Shown here one piece after another: positions 13,339 to 25,994 of a DNA stretch of 64,000 bases. The notes below the pieces were generated by a model that saw nothing but the letters and a program-made list of their open reading frames with translations, made no database searches and was not told the DNA's origin. This DNA is from Polytrichum commune. Taxonomy: Eukaryota > Streptophyta > Polytrichopsida > Polytrichales > Polytrichaceae. Each line of letters starts with the position of its first letter. The stretch's first letter is position 1. The stretch covers positions 26,213,501 through 26,277,500 of the forward strand of contig OX485805.1 of assembly GCA_950295325.1 (NCBI GenBank), read 5' to 3'. A program made the position numbers and the translations under genes.

Positions 13339-13420
13339 AGTACAGAAAAGTTCATATTAATACCCCTTTTGTGCACTCACTCACGTATACTCATACATGT
13401 TATGATAGGTGCAACCCCAA

Positions 13421-13436
13421 CCCCCCCCCCCCCCCC
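13421..13436. repeat. Poly-C tract
   Basis: A run of 16 C residues, with a second C run near 14950-14961. Both are simple low-complexity DNA between transposon remnants. Confidence 0.9.
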
Positions 13437-13584
13437 AATATCTAAAGACCTTCCCTATATAAGAAATGTCAGTTGTCCAACAAATTATTTGGAACTTGAA
13501 ATATGTTTCTTTTCATTTATATGCACAATTTTAGATAGAATTTAAAGTTACATACTAGATGATGGTCATTGGGTGTACATGGGT

Positions 13585-13685
13585 GAGCCAAACATAACAT
13601 TATTTAGATCCATAACAATGTTATGTGGGACTGTCAATATTATGCGGAATGTTCTCCACATTCAGATTGTATGTTGCACCTCAAA
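13585..13685. mobile_element. Half copy of foldback family G
   Basis: ACATTATTTAGATCCATAA followed by GTTATGTGGGACT and a CAATATT...GGAATGTT core matches one arm of the hairpin at 44853-44998. Only one arm is present, so this is a remnant. Confidence 0.5.
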
Positions 13686-14017
13686 CGCCCACATGTTGAC
13701 AATGTGGCTCTCTTACGAGGTACTTGTGCCTTTGCACTGGAGATGGAAGGGGTGAAATGGTGATAGGAAAGGTAGAGAAAAGTTATGAACTTGTCATTCA
13801 AGCTTATAACCTCTGTCTACACCTCAAAGGAGACTCGTTAAGAAACATGAGAATGAACCAAATAACACTCACGTGCCACTTAGAGACTGAGGTGAGTTGG
13901 AGGGCACTAATGTTGATACTCCCATGAGGTGACATTGATGGTAACATTGTTGATTATTCATGTAATCTAGGATAAGCCAAAAAAACAAGGTAAGGGATAT
14001 TGTTATGCAATTGATAC

Positions 14018-14385
14018 TAAATACCATAAATTATTTACTACAAATATGAAGAACATTTTCAATTAAACCCTAGTGAAAAAATCTAAAATTTAAATTGTAG
14101 GTGTATACAACATGCTCAAAATTGGTGGTTGAAATTTAATGATTGAGCAATTATGAGTTCATCAAAAAGGGTGTATGCTATGTGCAAACGAGCAATTTAT
14201 CTCCTCCTCTTCACTTTATCTATCCTCTTTCTATCCCTATACCTCCACCTATTCCTCCACAACTACTACAAATGTGAAGAACATGTTTAGTTCAACCCTG
14301 GTGTTGAAATCTAAAATTTGAAATATATGTGTATAGGACTTGCCTAAAATTGGTGGTTAAAACTTTAATGATTGAGGTGCACATG
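14018..14385. repeat. Pair of diverged direct repeats (about 120 bp units)
   Basis: Two units, about 14035-14150 and 14265-14375, share CTACAAATRTGAAGAACAT, an AACCCTRGTG segment, AAATCTAAAATTT and AAAATTGGTGGTT in the same order. A shorter pair with TGACASTTGYCATTAATA and TTTGCATAC follows at 14475-14580. No gene is visible from 13346 to 16271. Confidence 0.6.
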
Positions 14386-15823
14386 AAAATATATTGGCAG
14401 GAGTATATTCAATAGTTTTATGAGGTGTATGCCTATGTTCCACAATGGTTTACAAGGTCACTAAAGTGTACACAAATGACAGTTGCCATTAATATGCTCA
14501 AGAATATCTTCCTTTTGCATACGAAAATGTAAATATATGACACTTGTCATTAATAAGCTTTTCCATTTGCATACTAAAACGCAAAACTATCATCTCAAGT
14601 GTCCCAATGTGCCAAACTAAGTGTCATAATGTAAATAATTTTTTATTGAATAAAAGTTATTTATGTTGATGAATATTGCCATATTGTCAATTAGTGGATG
14701 TGACACTTTGAGACCTCCAGACGTCTAGTTTAGGCCCTTAGCATATTGTGCGTGACACTAAATACCATAAATGGTGTAGTGTTTTGTGCAACAAGTAGTT
14801 CATTGTCATTTGAGGGTGCAAAATAAGCAAGAGTTGTAGGTTGTTGTTTATGATTGTGAACAATATTCTAGAATAACTTAAGTAGAACCTTTTCAGGAGC
14901 ATTAGTTATGGGGCGGGGTTTAAGGTATATGGACCTTAAAGGGTTACTTCCCCCCCCCCCCATAGGATACGAAACACACACTTAATATGAGATGGTTCGT
15001 AAATCCAAACATAACATTATTAAACAATTAATTTAGGCTAAATATGTAGTAGTTGTGGCATCTCATGGTTGTATTGTCAAGGCCCACATGAATGGACGCA
15101 CAATGCTTAATATTGATATAAAATGATTTTGCAGCCACTCCCCTCATAGTTTTTGGAGCTCACAAAATATTTTGTTGATTATTGAATTGAAGATATGTGT
15201 GCTCATTAAGTGGTCATGTAGGTCCCCCCCATTATATCAACTATTGAGCCTAGAATGGTTATTATATTTAGAGCATGTAGTTTAATCTCTTTTAAATACA
15301 TCTTTTTTATATCTATTCCTAGAGCCCCACAAAATGTAGATAAATGAAAAATGGTGAAAAATAAGTTGATATGGCCAGGGATGAGTGGCTTTAAATTTGT
15401 GCATTTTTCAAAGATGGAATAGAGGAAATGATGAGGAGTGCAAGTTGTTTTGTAATTTTATTCATTGTAAACAATTAGTTACAATTCCCCAAAGAGGCAA
15501 GAAAGTCAAACCCTCTATTTGTACATTAAAGTATGTTTAATTGAGCATCAAAGTATCCTACTCTACATACAAATGCACACCAAACGATTAACTCAATGGC
15601 ACCCAAAAATGATCGCAAGTGGTGTGAAACAACACCTATTTGGCCAATCACTGCATCCCACCTATCATTGCATCCTTTTTGGCCCACCACTTTAACAATT
15701 AGCCATTTTGGGTCCACACAATAATCATTCTACCTTTAAGGTTGAGGCATCTATAACTGATAAAATAAGAGAGTTTGTATCTAGTTAGGAGGAGAATAAA
15801 AGGGATTTGTTTTTCTTGCAAAT

Positions 15824-15846
15824 GATATATATATATATATATATAT
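15824..15846. repeat. (AT)n microsatellite
   Basis: About eleven AT dinucleotides in a row, in intergenic DNA with no gene nearby. Confidence 0.9.
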
Positions 15847-16271
15847 GGAAATTCTTACAAATTTCGAAGTGGTAAAGTTAAGGTTACACACATAGTTGAC
15901 CTATAAGTTGACTTGTAACCGCTCATCTAAACGCTAATGCTTGACTACGACAATTATCAAAACTCTTACGAGAGTAATCAATCACAAGCTGTCATCACAT
16001 AAACCTTAACTTCGTTTGCTTAGAAAATATAGATCTCATCCATGTTGGCATTACATGACCCTATTGAGCGGTTAAATGAACATGGGCGATTATGGATGCC
16101 TTGACCTTAGTCTAGTGCACCAATAGTGGTCAATCACCAGTTTCAGTGTTTCTACCTTAACCACATAACACTCAAAATATAGGTGTCTGGTTAAGACAAG
16201 TAACTGAATCAGGCAAGTCTATCGCAGGAGGGACCAATCTCCAAACTTTGTTCACCCATGATTTTGTTCTC

Positions 16272-17001
16272 GAGGTCAATTCACATGGGGTCCAAAGTCC
16301 TAAATGCCAAGTCATTTGGAGTCAATCCTTGCAATCTCAGTTATCGAGAGCATGGAAGTTGGGACTTACTTCACACAAGTCTCAAGTCTTAAATTCCAAG
16401 TATGACATGGATGCTTACATAGCAACACTTTTTTGAGATGAGGCTTGGGACTTAGGGCCGGTTTACACTACGGTGGAGAAGTCCACCGATCATGAAAAAA
16501 AGGGCATTTCTCAATTGTGATTGGTCGAAAATGCAACTCTTGACCGGTGGGTGTTTACACTAGGTGAAGAAAACAATGGAGGTGAACTTTTCTCATGGAT
16601 GATAAAATGACATGGCCGCCTACATGGCGGCACTTTTTGGAGTTGGGCTTCTCCGGAGAAGCCCAACTCAATAAAAATATTTTATTGCCTTTAATTCTTC
16701 TCTGGCACATCCACCATTTGCCTCATATAACCATGTCTTGGCCAAGCATTCTTGACCGACCGGAGGCCTTCTCCACCGTAGTGTATACTGGCCCTTATGT
16801 TGAAAGTCAGGTGAAGCAAAGTTTAGACCCAACTCTCAACCCAAGTCCCACAATCTTGATTATTTTATTTGGCATAAAATTACCAAGATTTGACATTAAT
16901 GATATTTAACCATATTTGAATGATTTTATGAGGCTCAAAGTTGGGACTTGCTAAGAACATAGTGGGACTTGGGACTTGGGACCCCATGTGAACCGGCCCT
17001 C
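16272..17001. mobile_element. MITE A4, degenerate, carrying a nested element
   Basis: The left end (GAGGTCAATTCACATGGGG) matches the reverse complement of the right end (GAGGGCCGGTTCACATGGGG) near 16980-17001. The arms continue with imperfect AAGTCC/GGACTT pairing. A second complete element (A5, 16455-16794) sits inside. No clean target duplication remains. The right end lies about 128 bp before the WDR70 start codon, so element DNA abuts or forms part of that promoter. Confidence 0.65.
16455..16794. mobile_element. Tourist-like MITE A5 (340 bp), nested in A4
   Basis: The left end is GGGCCGGTTTACACTACGGT and the right end in reverse complement is GGGCCAGTATACACTACGGT. The pairing continues through GGAGAAG. 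TTA flanks both sides (16452-16454 and 16795-16797). It belongs to the same terminal family as A1-A3 and is the best-preserved pair of ends in the window after A3. Confidence 0.85.
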
Positions 17002-17004
17002 GAA

Positions 17005-17013
17005 TTAGGGTTT
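17005..17013 (+). promoter_or_regulatory. Telo-box motif upstream of WDR70
   Basis: TTAGGGTTT (AAACCCTAA on the minus strand) lies about 117 bp before the WDR70 start codon, immediately beyond the end of MITE A4. The histone H4 gene carries the same motif in its upstream region. Function is inferred from motif and position. Confidence 0.45.
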
Positions 17014-17129
17014 CAGTTTCAGGCGTGCCAGGCACTTCGGGACCAGAGCGTTCGCGAGCATCGACAATTCAACAATCAACGAAAAGTGACGCAATTCTTG
17101 AAGAGGGGCCTCAGGAGTGCTGTGGTGCC

Positions 17130-20100
17130 ATGTCGGACGATGAGGATGCTATGGAGATGGTAAGTTTTGATCACTTACTTTCTGAGAGTTTAGAGGGAGA
17201 TATAGATTCTACAGGTAAGCACAGCAATTTAGAAAATCCTTCAGACATGGCAAATTAACCAGGGAAGAGATGATGGCATAACATTTTGTCATTCTGTAAT
17301 TCTGTTATCCGCTTGGTAGATTTTGTGGATGTGCTGAATGCTTCCAGAGGAAAATATTTTATTCATCAGGACATTACTTGATTTCGAAGATGGTTTCTGT
17401 GTCACCTAAGTATGGAAACTTGGCAGTACTTCGAGAGTTCTCTTCCTCTATATGTTCCTGAATTTTTTTCCCCTGCAATTGCTTACTTGTATCCTGATTG
17501 CATTTGGTGTTACGTTTTACTGTAGGCTCGAATGCGAGCAGCTGCAATGCGTCGCCAACGTCCCGAATCTTTATCAGGTGAATACGTCTTCTTAGAATTG
17601 TCTCGGGGTTCAGTGTTCTACCCTGATTGTTGTTAGTCTACTTCGCTATTGTGTATTGTGGTATTTCATTCTCTAGCGTATCTTGTTCCTCCAGAGTACT
17701 TTCTTGTAAATAAAGGGTATATATGATACTCTATGCTTTTATAGGTATGTCCAAATTCTAAGCGAGTCTCAAAGTGTGTGTCCATTTATTCATTGGTAAC
17801 CTTGTCCTGATATCTGAAATTCGTACCTTTTTTAAAGCAGAAGTTGCTGGGGTTGCATCCCTTGAAACCCTGCAAGAGAGGCAGCGGCGGATGCAAGAAG
17901 CTGTACGTTCTCTTGCAATACATGCTCATTTGCGAGGTTCTAGAATTTTGAGTTTACAAACTTCTTGTAGTCATTGAAATCTCTTTTGGCTGATTTTCAA
18001 GATGTATCAGGAAATAGTTCTGATGGAAATCATTTGTTCAAGGGTGTTTCCATTTTGATTTGAGTGCCTTAGATTTTGTCTTTATGTCATGACAAAGGAG
18101 TTTGACAAAATAATACTGAATATGATGTGTTCCCTGCAGGAGCTCCAATCCACTTTGTACTTTAAAAACACTCGAGGCCAAAGGGATGGGCCTACAATAG
18201 ATGCGTCAGATGTGAAGGCACAAAGGTCTGATGCGAAGGCAGCAGAGGAGGAAGTAGATGATGAGAATGAAGATGATGAAGAAGACGATGTGAGTCTAAT
18301 GTTTACATGTTTATCAGTCATCTACTATGGATTGAGTTGTATTACCTTCAAATTGGTGCTTTTCCAAATGAATTTGTATCTGCATAAATGTAATGTGAAG
18401 AGATTTTTCTAGTCTGATCATTTTGAGTATGAATGTGATAATTAAACTGTGTCAAATATGTAGATGTCTTGAGGTGCATATTGAATCCAGAGTGGGTCAT
18501 GGTTTGTTGTCCAAACAGAGCACCACAACATTTCTTGGTATCCTAAAGTGTTGCATGACTTCAATGTTAAACAGGGAACTGAAGGACCGGCAGACATGCT
18601 ACAAGTAGATGAAGCAGATGTTCATGAAGGACTTCGTACACACTTTCCTCTTTCCTTTGGCAAGCAGGAGGCAAAATCCGTTTCACTTGAAACCATTCAT
18701 TCCAAGACCAAGCGTGTGCAGCTTACTGTGAATAACTCCTCTTTAGTAAGCACTGGCAATGCACCTGAATTTTTTTGTCATGGAAATTTCTGCATGTCAA
18801 CCTGTTGCTGGCTGTTGGCAATTACTTTACGAAGGCAGGTTAAATAGAATAGCCCTGCTGGGGGTTTTTCCTTCTGGTTTTTATGGACTTTCTGGCAATG
18901 CTATGTTATGTAGCCACACCCTTGGGCTGTTTTGGTTGTGTTGGAATCTCTCATTTTGTTTCTGGTTTAACTGGTCCAGAATACTGCCTTCATATGTTTT
19001 AGTGGCCTTTACTAGTAAGCAGACATCTTATTTGCGCCTTGGTGATTACAAGGGTCTCAATTCTTTGATGAGGAGTTCGAATGTAATATTATTCCACTTA
19101 TAATTGCTGAAAACCATTGAAACTAAATCTCAGTGCTGTACTTTACTGACATTGTTTCTTTGTTCATGATCAGAACCCTGCAACAAAATTGTTGCATGGG
19201 CCTCCTCGAGGCCCTGGTCCAGTTGAATTCACCTCTGGAGGAATTGAAAATGTGAGGTTTTTAGGGCCTCGGCCAGAAATTGACAACGAAGACTTAGTTG
19301 GACCTCCCCAAGGCCCACTGGTTACTGATGATGAGGATTTGGTAGGACCTCCTCGACCTCAGGCAGCCATGGATGATGAGGACATGGTTGGACCACCAAG
19401 GCCCAGCAATGATGAGGATGAGGACGATGAGGAAGATGATGAAGAAGATGAAGTGGATGAAGATGAATATCGTGTCCCCCTCAGTAATGAGATACTGCTC
19501 AAGGGTCACACCAAGGCATGCAATCCCCGCTTTCTTGAACCTAGAGGTTGGTCTACAGATGTGCAGATGTATGAGCAAGTATTTGTGCATGTTGTCCTGT
19601 GTGATTTCATGAAGTGAACCATAAACATGAGATTGTTTTATTTCTGTATGCTTATAAAGTCTCTTGCATCCATGAAGTGGATAGTCAAAAGTAATGATTA
19701 ACATTGGTTTACAACAGAATGAACATTGTTTCTGCCTATCAAGCAACAAAGATGTTCAAGGTGTTCATTGCTGTTCACTGACTTAGAGAGTTTTCAATAC
19801 AGGTTGTGTCAGCCATAGCAGTGGATCCAACAGGATCCAGGGTTCTGACAGGTGGCTACGACTACTCTGTACGAATGTTTGATTTTCAAGGAATGAATTC
19901 GAGCCTCCGTTCCTTCAGACAGCTTGAACCTAGTGAAGGCCATCAGCTACGAGCTCTTAGCTGGTCTCCAACAGCAGACCAATTCATTGCGGTCACTGGT
20001 TCAGCGCAGGCAAAGATCTATGATAGAGATGGGTTCACATTAGGAGAGTTTGTGAAGGGTGATATGTATATTCGTGACCTGAAAAATACCAAAGGCCATA

Positions 20101-22842
20101 TATCAGGACTTACAGGTGGACATTGGCATCCAAAAGATCGGGAGACTGCACTTACATCCTCAGAGGACGGGTCTATTCGAATTTGGGATGTGACAAACTT
20201 TAAATCTCAAAAACAGGTAAACAATGCTAGCATATTTTCCGGATACTCTTATCAATTTTCAATTTCTAAATTGCTCAACATTTGAAGTACATTCATGGTC
20301 TGAACTTGCAGTTGTGAATATTAATTTCGTTTACATGATATTGATTCAGGTCATTAAGCCTAAGCTAGCAAGGCCAGGGCGTGTAGCTGTCACAGCATGT
20401 GCATGGGGTCTAAACGGTAAATGCGTGGGTGGTGGTCTGGCTGATGGATCAATCCAGGTTTGCTCCTGTCATAGAATTATGAAGATTGTTGTTTGGGTAT
20501 AGAACAGGTTCTCTAAATTTCTAAGTCTATTTGATGTCATATTGACCCAACAAAGTATTTTCATACAGGTATGGAATGTGAAGGCTGGCTGGGGAAGTCG
20601 ACCTGACATTTTCATAGAGAAAGCTCATGAATCTGGTGATGATGTTACTAGCATTTGTTTTTCAGCTGATGGAAACACTCTCCTCTCTCGAAGCACAGAT
20701 TCCACTGCCAAGGTATGTGCACTCCTAGACATGATGATGTCTTTATGAAAGTAGGTCTGTGAACATGAACACAGAATCTCTCTGTTTAGTGTGCAATCAT
20801 GTCAGAGATAGGAATATAGAAATGTGTCTTGTTATTTAACCTGATGAATCATGTATCTAATGTCTGAAGCCATTGTGGACTTGAGCAATAAACACAAGTG
20901 CAGGTCCTCTTTTGATTATTACAGTTGCATTGATACTGTCTGCATGAACAAGCTGTTTACAGGTTTGGGACTTGCGCAAATCAAAGACACCATTGAAGGT
21001 GTTTGAGGACTTGCCAAATTCATATGCTCAGACCACAATATCTTTCAGCCCAGATGAGCGTCTCATTATGACTGGAACATCCACAGAAAAGGAAGGGAGC
21101 AAAGGTGGTCTACTAGTGTTTTATGACAAGCAACGGTTAGAGTTTGTGAGGAGAGTTGGTGTCTCTGTCAATCAGAGTGTCGTTTGTTCCTACTGGCATC
21201 CGAGGCTGAACCAGGTTAGTACCTCCCATTATCATCAATCATTGTGTTCTTAGTCATTATAGTCCTTAAAGTGCTCCTTAAGTTGATTTGCAATCTAAAT
21301 TACAAGTCATTCCCCCTCCTACCGTTTTATTTTGAAGTCATTTAGTTGGAGGTTTTCTGCTTTTCAATTGTGGTCAGTGGTGTCTTTATTTTTATATGTT
21401 CTTCACCTCCAAGAATGCATCTCTATTCTGAGTTCTGTGTAGAGGTTCGACCCCTAAGTGTCTGAGCTACATACTTCCATTTGTAGTTGATTTTGTCAAA
21501 AGTGACCGTCTTAAATAAATTCATCAAGGGCAATTTTTGAATTGGTTGAATATCTCAATTTCATTGAAAATTGTGTTCAAATACACATTTCGGATGCAAA
21601 TGTGTATGTAGAAATTTGATCATCAATGTTAAATATGATTATATTTATATTCTCTGGACATAACATAATGTACTAAATATAGTTTAAAACACATAAATAT
21701 AAGAAATGTGATTGAAGACTTGGTGAGGCTTGTAGAAAGTAGGTTAAGTCATACATTGAGCCCCTTGGTCCTTTAAGAAGTAAGGTCCTGGAGGTCACCT
21801 GCAACTACTAAGTACATTCTACGATTGCAGATATTTGCGACAACAGGAGACAAAAAGGAAGGAGGAACTCATGTGCTGTACGATCCAGCTATAAGTGAGA
21901 AGGGGGCTCTGGTTTGTGTCACCCGTGCTCCACGAAAGAAGTCTGCTGAAGATTTTGAAGCAAAGCCTGTTGTACATAACCCACATGCTTTGCCCTTGTT
22001 TAGAGATGAACCGAGCAGGAAGCGTGCACGTGAGAAGGCACGCAGTGATCCAGTCAAATCCAAAAGACCCGACCTGCCTATGAGTGGTCCTGGGTTTGGT
22101 GGCCGTGTGGGAACTACCAAAGGCAGTCTGCTCACACAATACCTCATGCGGGTTAGTAATTTACCTCAATGATGTTCTGACCTATCTCTTGAAGTGTTTT
22201 ACAGTCACTGCTGCTCTTCTTTTTGTTGATCACAGTGTAAGGTAGACTGGTCTTTAAATGGTTACTGTCCCCGATTAGCCCACTTTTCCTAGGATATTAA
22301 ACATGTGATTAGTACAAGACTATTAGAAAAACCAAACCAAGGCTTTAGCCATATTAATCATAATTTTTGGACTTCATATGATTATTTTGTTCAATATGAA
22401 AGTGAAGACTTTTTTTTCTTTCTTGAATCATGGCATCGGTCCTCTCAATTATGTTGTCCATCGAACCAAGAATAGCTAACAAATGTTGAGCACATATCCA
22501 ATCACTTTTGAACACCTGTCTTTTTGATGCCTGTTCTTAGATCCACACCTTACCACAGACCAATTAAATATAGATGTCTGATTATGACAAGTAACCTAAT
22601 TGGGCCCACTTACCTTAGTGTCTAAATATGCTTGCGAACTTCACTGATGCGCATGGGCTTTGGATTTTATGCAGGAAGGGGGGATGATCAAGGAGACATG
22701 GATGGATGAGGATCCAAGGGAAGCAATCTTGAAGCATGCTGATGCAGCTGTTAAGGAGCCCTTCTACATTGCGCCTGCATATGCTGAGACACAGCCTGAA
22801 ACTATCTTCCATGAGTCTGATGAGGAAGAGGAGGGAAAATAG
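17130..22842 (+). CDS. WDR70: WDR70-like WD40-repeat protein, 12 exons
   Basis: This encodes a WD40 protein of 737 residues. Exons are 17130-17159, 17526-17577, 17841-17902, 18140-18289, 18575-18745, 19174-19515, 19803-20216, 20350-20457, 20569-20712, 20963-21214, 21831-22151 and 22675-22842. All joins are phase 0 except one. Two acidic stretches (EDDEEDD near residue 95, DDEEDDEEDE near 240) precede the propeller. The propeller opens with LKGHTK-VVSAIAVDPTG and includes YDYSVRMFDFQGM, SEDGSIRIWDV and STDSTAKVWDLR. The C-terminus has the family features MSGPGFGGRVGTTKGSLLTQ and WMDEDPREAILKHA. In yeast and human, WDR70 works in the nucleus with CRL4-DDB1 in chromatin repair; the plant role is inferred only. 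The start MSDDEDAMEM lies in a 30-base exon. Intron 6 appears to use a GC donor. Confidence 0.93.
22440..22615. repeat. Family F repeat in the last WDR70 intron
   Basis: This segment (CACAGACCAATTAAATATAGATGTCTGATTATGACAAG in parts) matches 16140-16230, and in reverse complement 39800-40100 and 56150-56330. It is a dispersed repeat of unknown class; I could not define its ends. Confidence 0.5.
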
Positions 22843-25800
22843 AGAGATTGCTCAAAGTACATATTTCCTGGTGTATATCAAACATGGCCCTTAACTGACT
22901 CTGCACTAACAATGTGCCTCATCTGTTTTGAATTTTTTCTGCACAAACCTCCCCGAGGGGTAGGCACGGATGGGGCAGAAACCTGAGTGACCATGGAAGC
23001 TCTGTCAAAGTTTCAGTGAGAGGTTCGTGTGCTTTTCTACCCAATTTGGGGCTTTGAACCTTGTATTTTGGTAGCCTGAGTCATCATGTCAGATATCTTC
23101 CTGGGAGGGGTAATCTCCATGAATCCCCTTTTAGGAGGATGTCAAGTCATGGTGACGTAGGCTTTCAAAACATAAATACAAAAAGTTAACTTTGCAGTGA
23201 CTATGTTGGTAATCTAATTTGTCCTCCCTCTTTGTAGCTAATTAAGTTTAGGCTTACTGTTAGTGCCTACTTCTTTATTGAATATCTATATAGGCAGTTT
23301 TGTCTGAGAGTTCAATAGGTACAATATTCTTTGTGTGTTCAACAGGTATCAAGCTTGTGAACCATAAAATTGCTTTTACAAGTTACAATGTTGTGGTGTC
23401 AAACCAAGATGTATGCACCAAACTCTCACACCAAGGTATGTGGGCCTCCTGTTGAGATACAAAACCTATACGAGGTAAACGTAAAGATTCTCTTTCTCTA
23501 TAGTCCAATCTAAATGGAGCATGTGTCTTTTAAGCGTCTGTTCTGAACAACAAGCTATGCCATATACCACTCAAATATAGGTATGCAATTGAGAATAGTG
23601 GCCACGTAAGGCCCACATACCACTCCTTCACTACTAAGTTTGGGTCAAGGGACTTCAATGTATTCAAGTTCCCAGCACCCCACTGCTCCTACCCCTTAAA
23701 ATCGACTTGGGATGTAGTCTATAGTTTGTGTCAAATTGCTATAAAATTTATGGCACATTACCAATTTAGGAATTTGAGGGGTTTTCTGTAGGGATTAAAA
23801 CTAAGCCCGTGATGCATGCATCAAAGTTTCATGAAAATCTGAAGTCGCGAATGGTATGTGTGCTTTATGTGGCTAGCTAGTTTGGGGTTTTAATTGGACC
23901 TTAAATACACATAAATTGGTTAGAATATGATCTTGTGTATATCAAAGGGTTCAAGCCATTCTAGGTAGAGTTTCACAACCTCAAAGCAAATGTCTCCTTT
24001 TATTCATGAAACTTGATGTTGGCAGTTGAGGATGAAGCGGAACCACTTTGGGATCACCTCCAATTTAAGGAGCGTAGTCTTATTTTGTAACCACTTGTGG
24101 ATCACTTTCACTTCAAGAGAGAGCAGAACCTCTATTCTAACCACTTTGGGACCGCTTTCATGTATCTGACGGCTGTCTCATAGGCAGAGTTACAAACACA
24201 TGGCACTTTATGAACCGTGGACTTTTGCAACTCAATTGGAGATCTCAGGAGCCTATGAATCCTTACCACAAATTTCTCACTGTCATTCTTCGTCATTCAA
24301 ATGGTTAGTAGAGTGAATTCTGTACCTCATTGATCCGACAGCCAGATAGTTTTGTGGAGTTTGAAGTGCCCACAATAGGTACACGTATCTTACAAGAAGA
24401 ACATTGCTTGGCAACCACTAACATCCACGTTACCATGTACACCTTAGAAGAAGCGGTTCAAATGCAAGGGTCCAATGGAACACTGCTGGGCCTACTGGCT
24501 TGGTTAAGGTACATGGATTTGGAAATAGAATCAAAATGCAAGCAATTTGGTGCCAACTTATGTAGTACCTTTTGCAAAAAGCATATGGAGGATTCCTACT
24601 AGGTAAGGCTTGGAACTTGTGCATTTCCTAGGCAACTTCCCCCTCTGGGAAATTTCCGCCTCCTCCTCCTCCGAATGTGATCTACCTGAACGCAGAAGAA
24701 CACTAAGTTCATGCACAATAGAAACATTGGGTACACACTTTATGAACAACAAGGTTGGGTCATTAGGGTTTTGGCAACTTCTAAGGTTAAAATTTGATAA
24801 AACTAACTGGATGCATGATTGAGTATTAGACCATAAATACTACACACCTCTAGAGGTATGTAACAAAATTTGGTTCTTTAGATTGTCAAACATCTGTCCA
24901 AAATTACACTGATTACAATAAACACGATAAAACCCTAGACACCATTCTCCCCTTATGGTTGTTTCTATGCACGTGTTTTCTCCCCAAATGTCATTGCCTA
25001 AACAAATTACGTCTGGAAAATTTATTCATTAAAGATAAATCCCCCATGGACACCTCCCTTCCTCTCCCGCCACTTTATTTTCACCTCACTATGCACTCAT
25101 AGTTAAAAATGTTGAACGCACATACTACAATGACGGTTTCTCACCCTCAGTTGCCACAACCCACACACACAAAATATTTAGATATACTTATTCCCCACCT
25201 CCAGGATCTACGATGGAATATTATCCCTTTTCTCATCCTTATAATAGGGATATGAGTGGCCATCCACCAACCCACAAAAAATTGCCTCGTAGACCTTCAT
25301 ATCCCCCAATATAATAGCAAAGCCTTTGAGGATGATATCTCATGCAAGGCCACCGAATACGTCACATACATCATACTCAACAAGCGCAAGCTTGAGAAAC
25401 ATCAAGCCCCAATTATTGCGCTAGGGTAGGCTCCCTATAAAACACGGTCCCCCTATTGCCCGCCTATTGAAAGACATGCTTCTACCCCCCTCTCTTACAT
25501 ATCCTTACGAAAAAGCTATGGGAATGATTAACAGACCACCCGTCATGTCAGTAAAGTGGCATTTTTTTTTCTTTTTTTTTCTTTATGATTGTGATAACTA
25601 TTGTGGAGCGCACTATTGAGCTTTTTTCACATAATACTATTTGGGGATAATATTGTGGGTGCGCATTATTTACCAACCCTCAATATTTAATTTCATCTTT
25701 GAAGTTCCACGTTGTTATCTTTTTGTAGATTTTAGACATTTTGTTGGATTAATAATAGCGTCCATTTGATGAGACTTCCAATGTAAGAAGAGAAGGTGGG

Positions 25801-25990
25801 TATATTAAGGGCATGACAAATGTATCTAAGGTTGCACACTAGTTTCTTTTGTGCAATTGTATACTATGGACCATTGCATTGTAAAGTTGCCCATTGTAAG
25901 TGGCATTCAATAAAATCTGCCCACAAAATTTACCATAATCAATGCACTTAAGGTTGCTCAAATAGCATGTTTATGAGGTGTTAGTATTGC
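22843..25990. other. Intergenic DNA downstream of WDR70
   Basis: The first few hundred bases should include the WDR70 3' UTR. Beyond it I see no gene. Three imperfect copies of AACCACTTKTGGATCAC lie at 24038-24165. The open frame at 24330-24602 starts with TTG and has no recognisable domain. A T-rich tract lies at 25561-25590. Confidence 0.5.
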
Positions 25991-25994
25991 AAAT

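Noticed and set aside
19516-19578. Reading straight through the WDR70 exon to the GT at 19579 as the main form
   Set aside because: It would put 21 extra residues between GHTK and VVSAIAVD, which are contiguous in the homologues I remember. I kept it only as a possible isoform.
21430-21460. A tRNA B-box-like GGTTCGACCCC in a WDR70 intron
   Set aside because: No cloverleaf can be folded around it and no good A-box is found upstream. A SINE origin was considered but nothing else supports it.
24330-24602. A 90-codon frame in the gap before the ABCC gene
   Set aside because: It opens with TTG rather than ATG and shows no recognisable domain.
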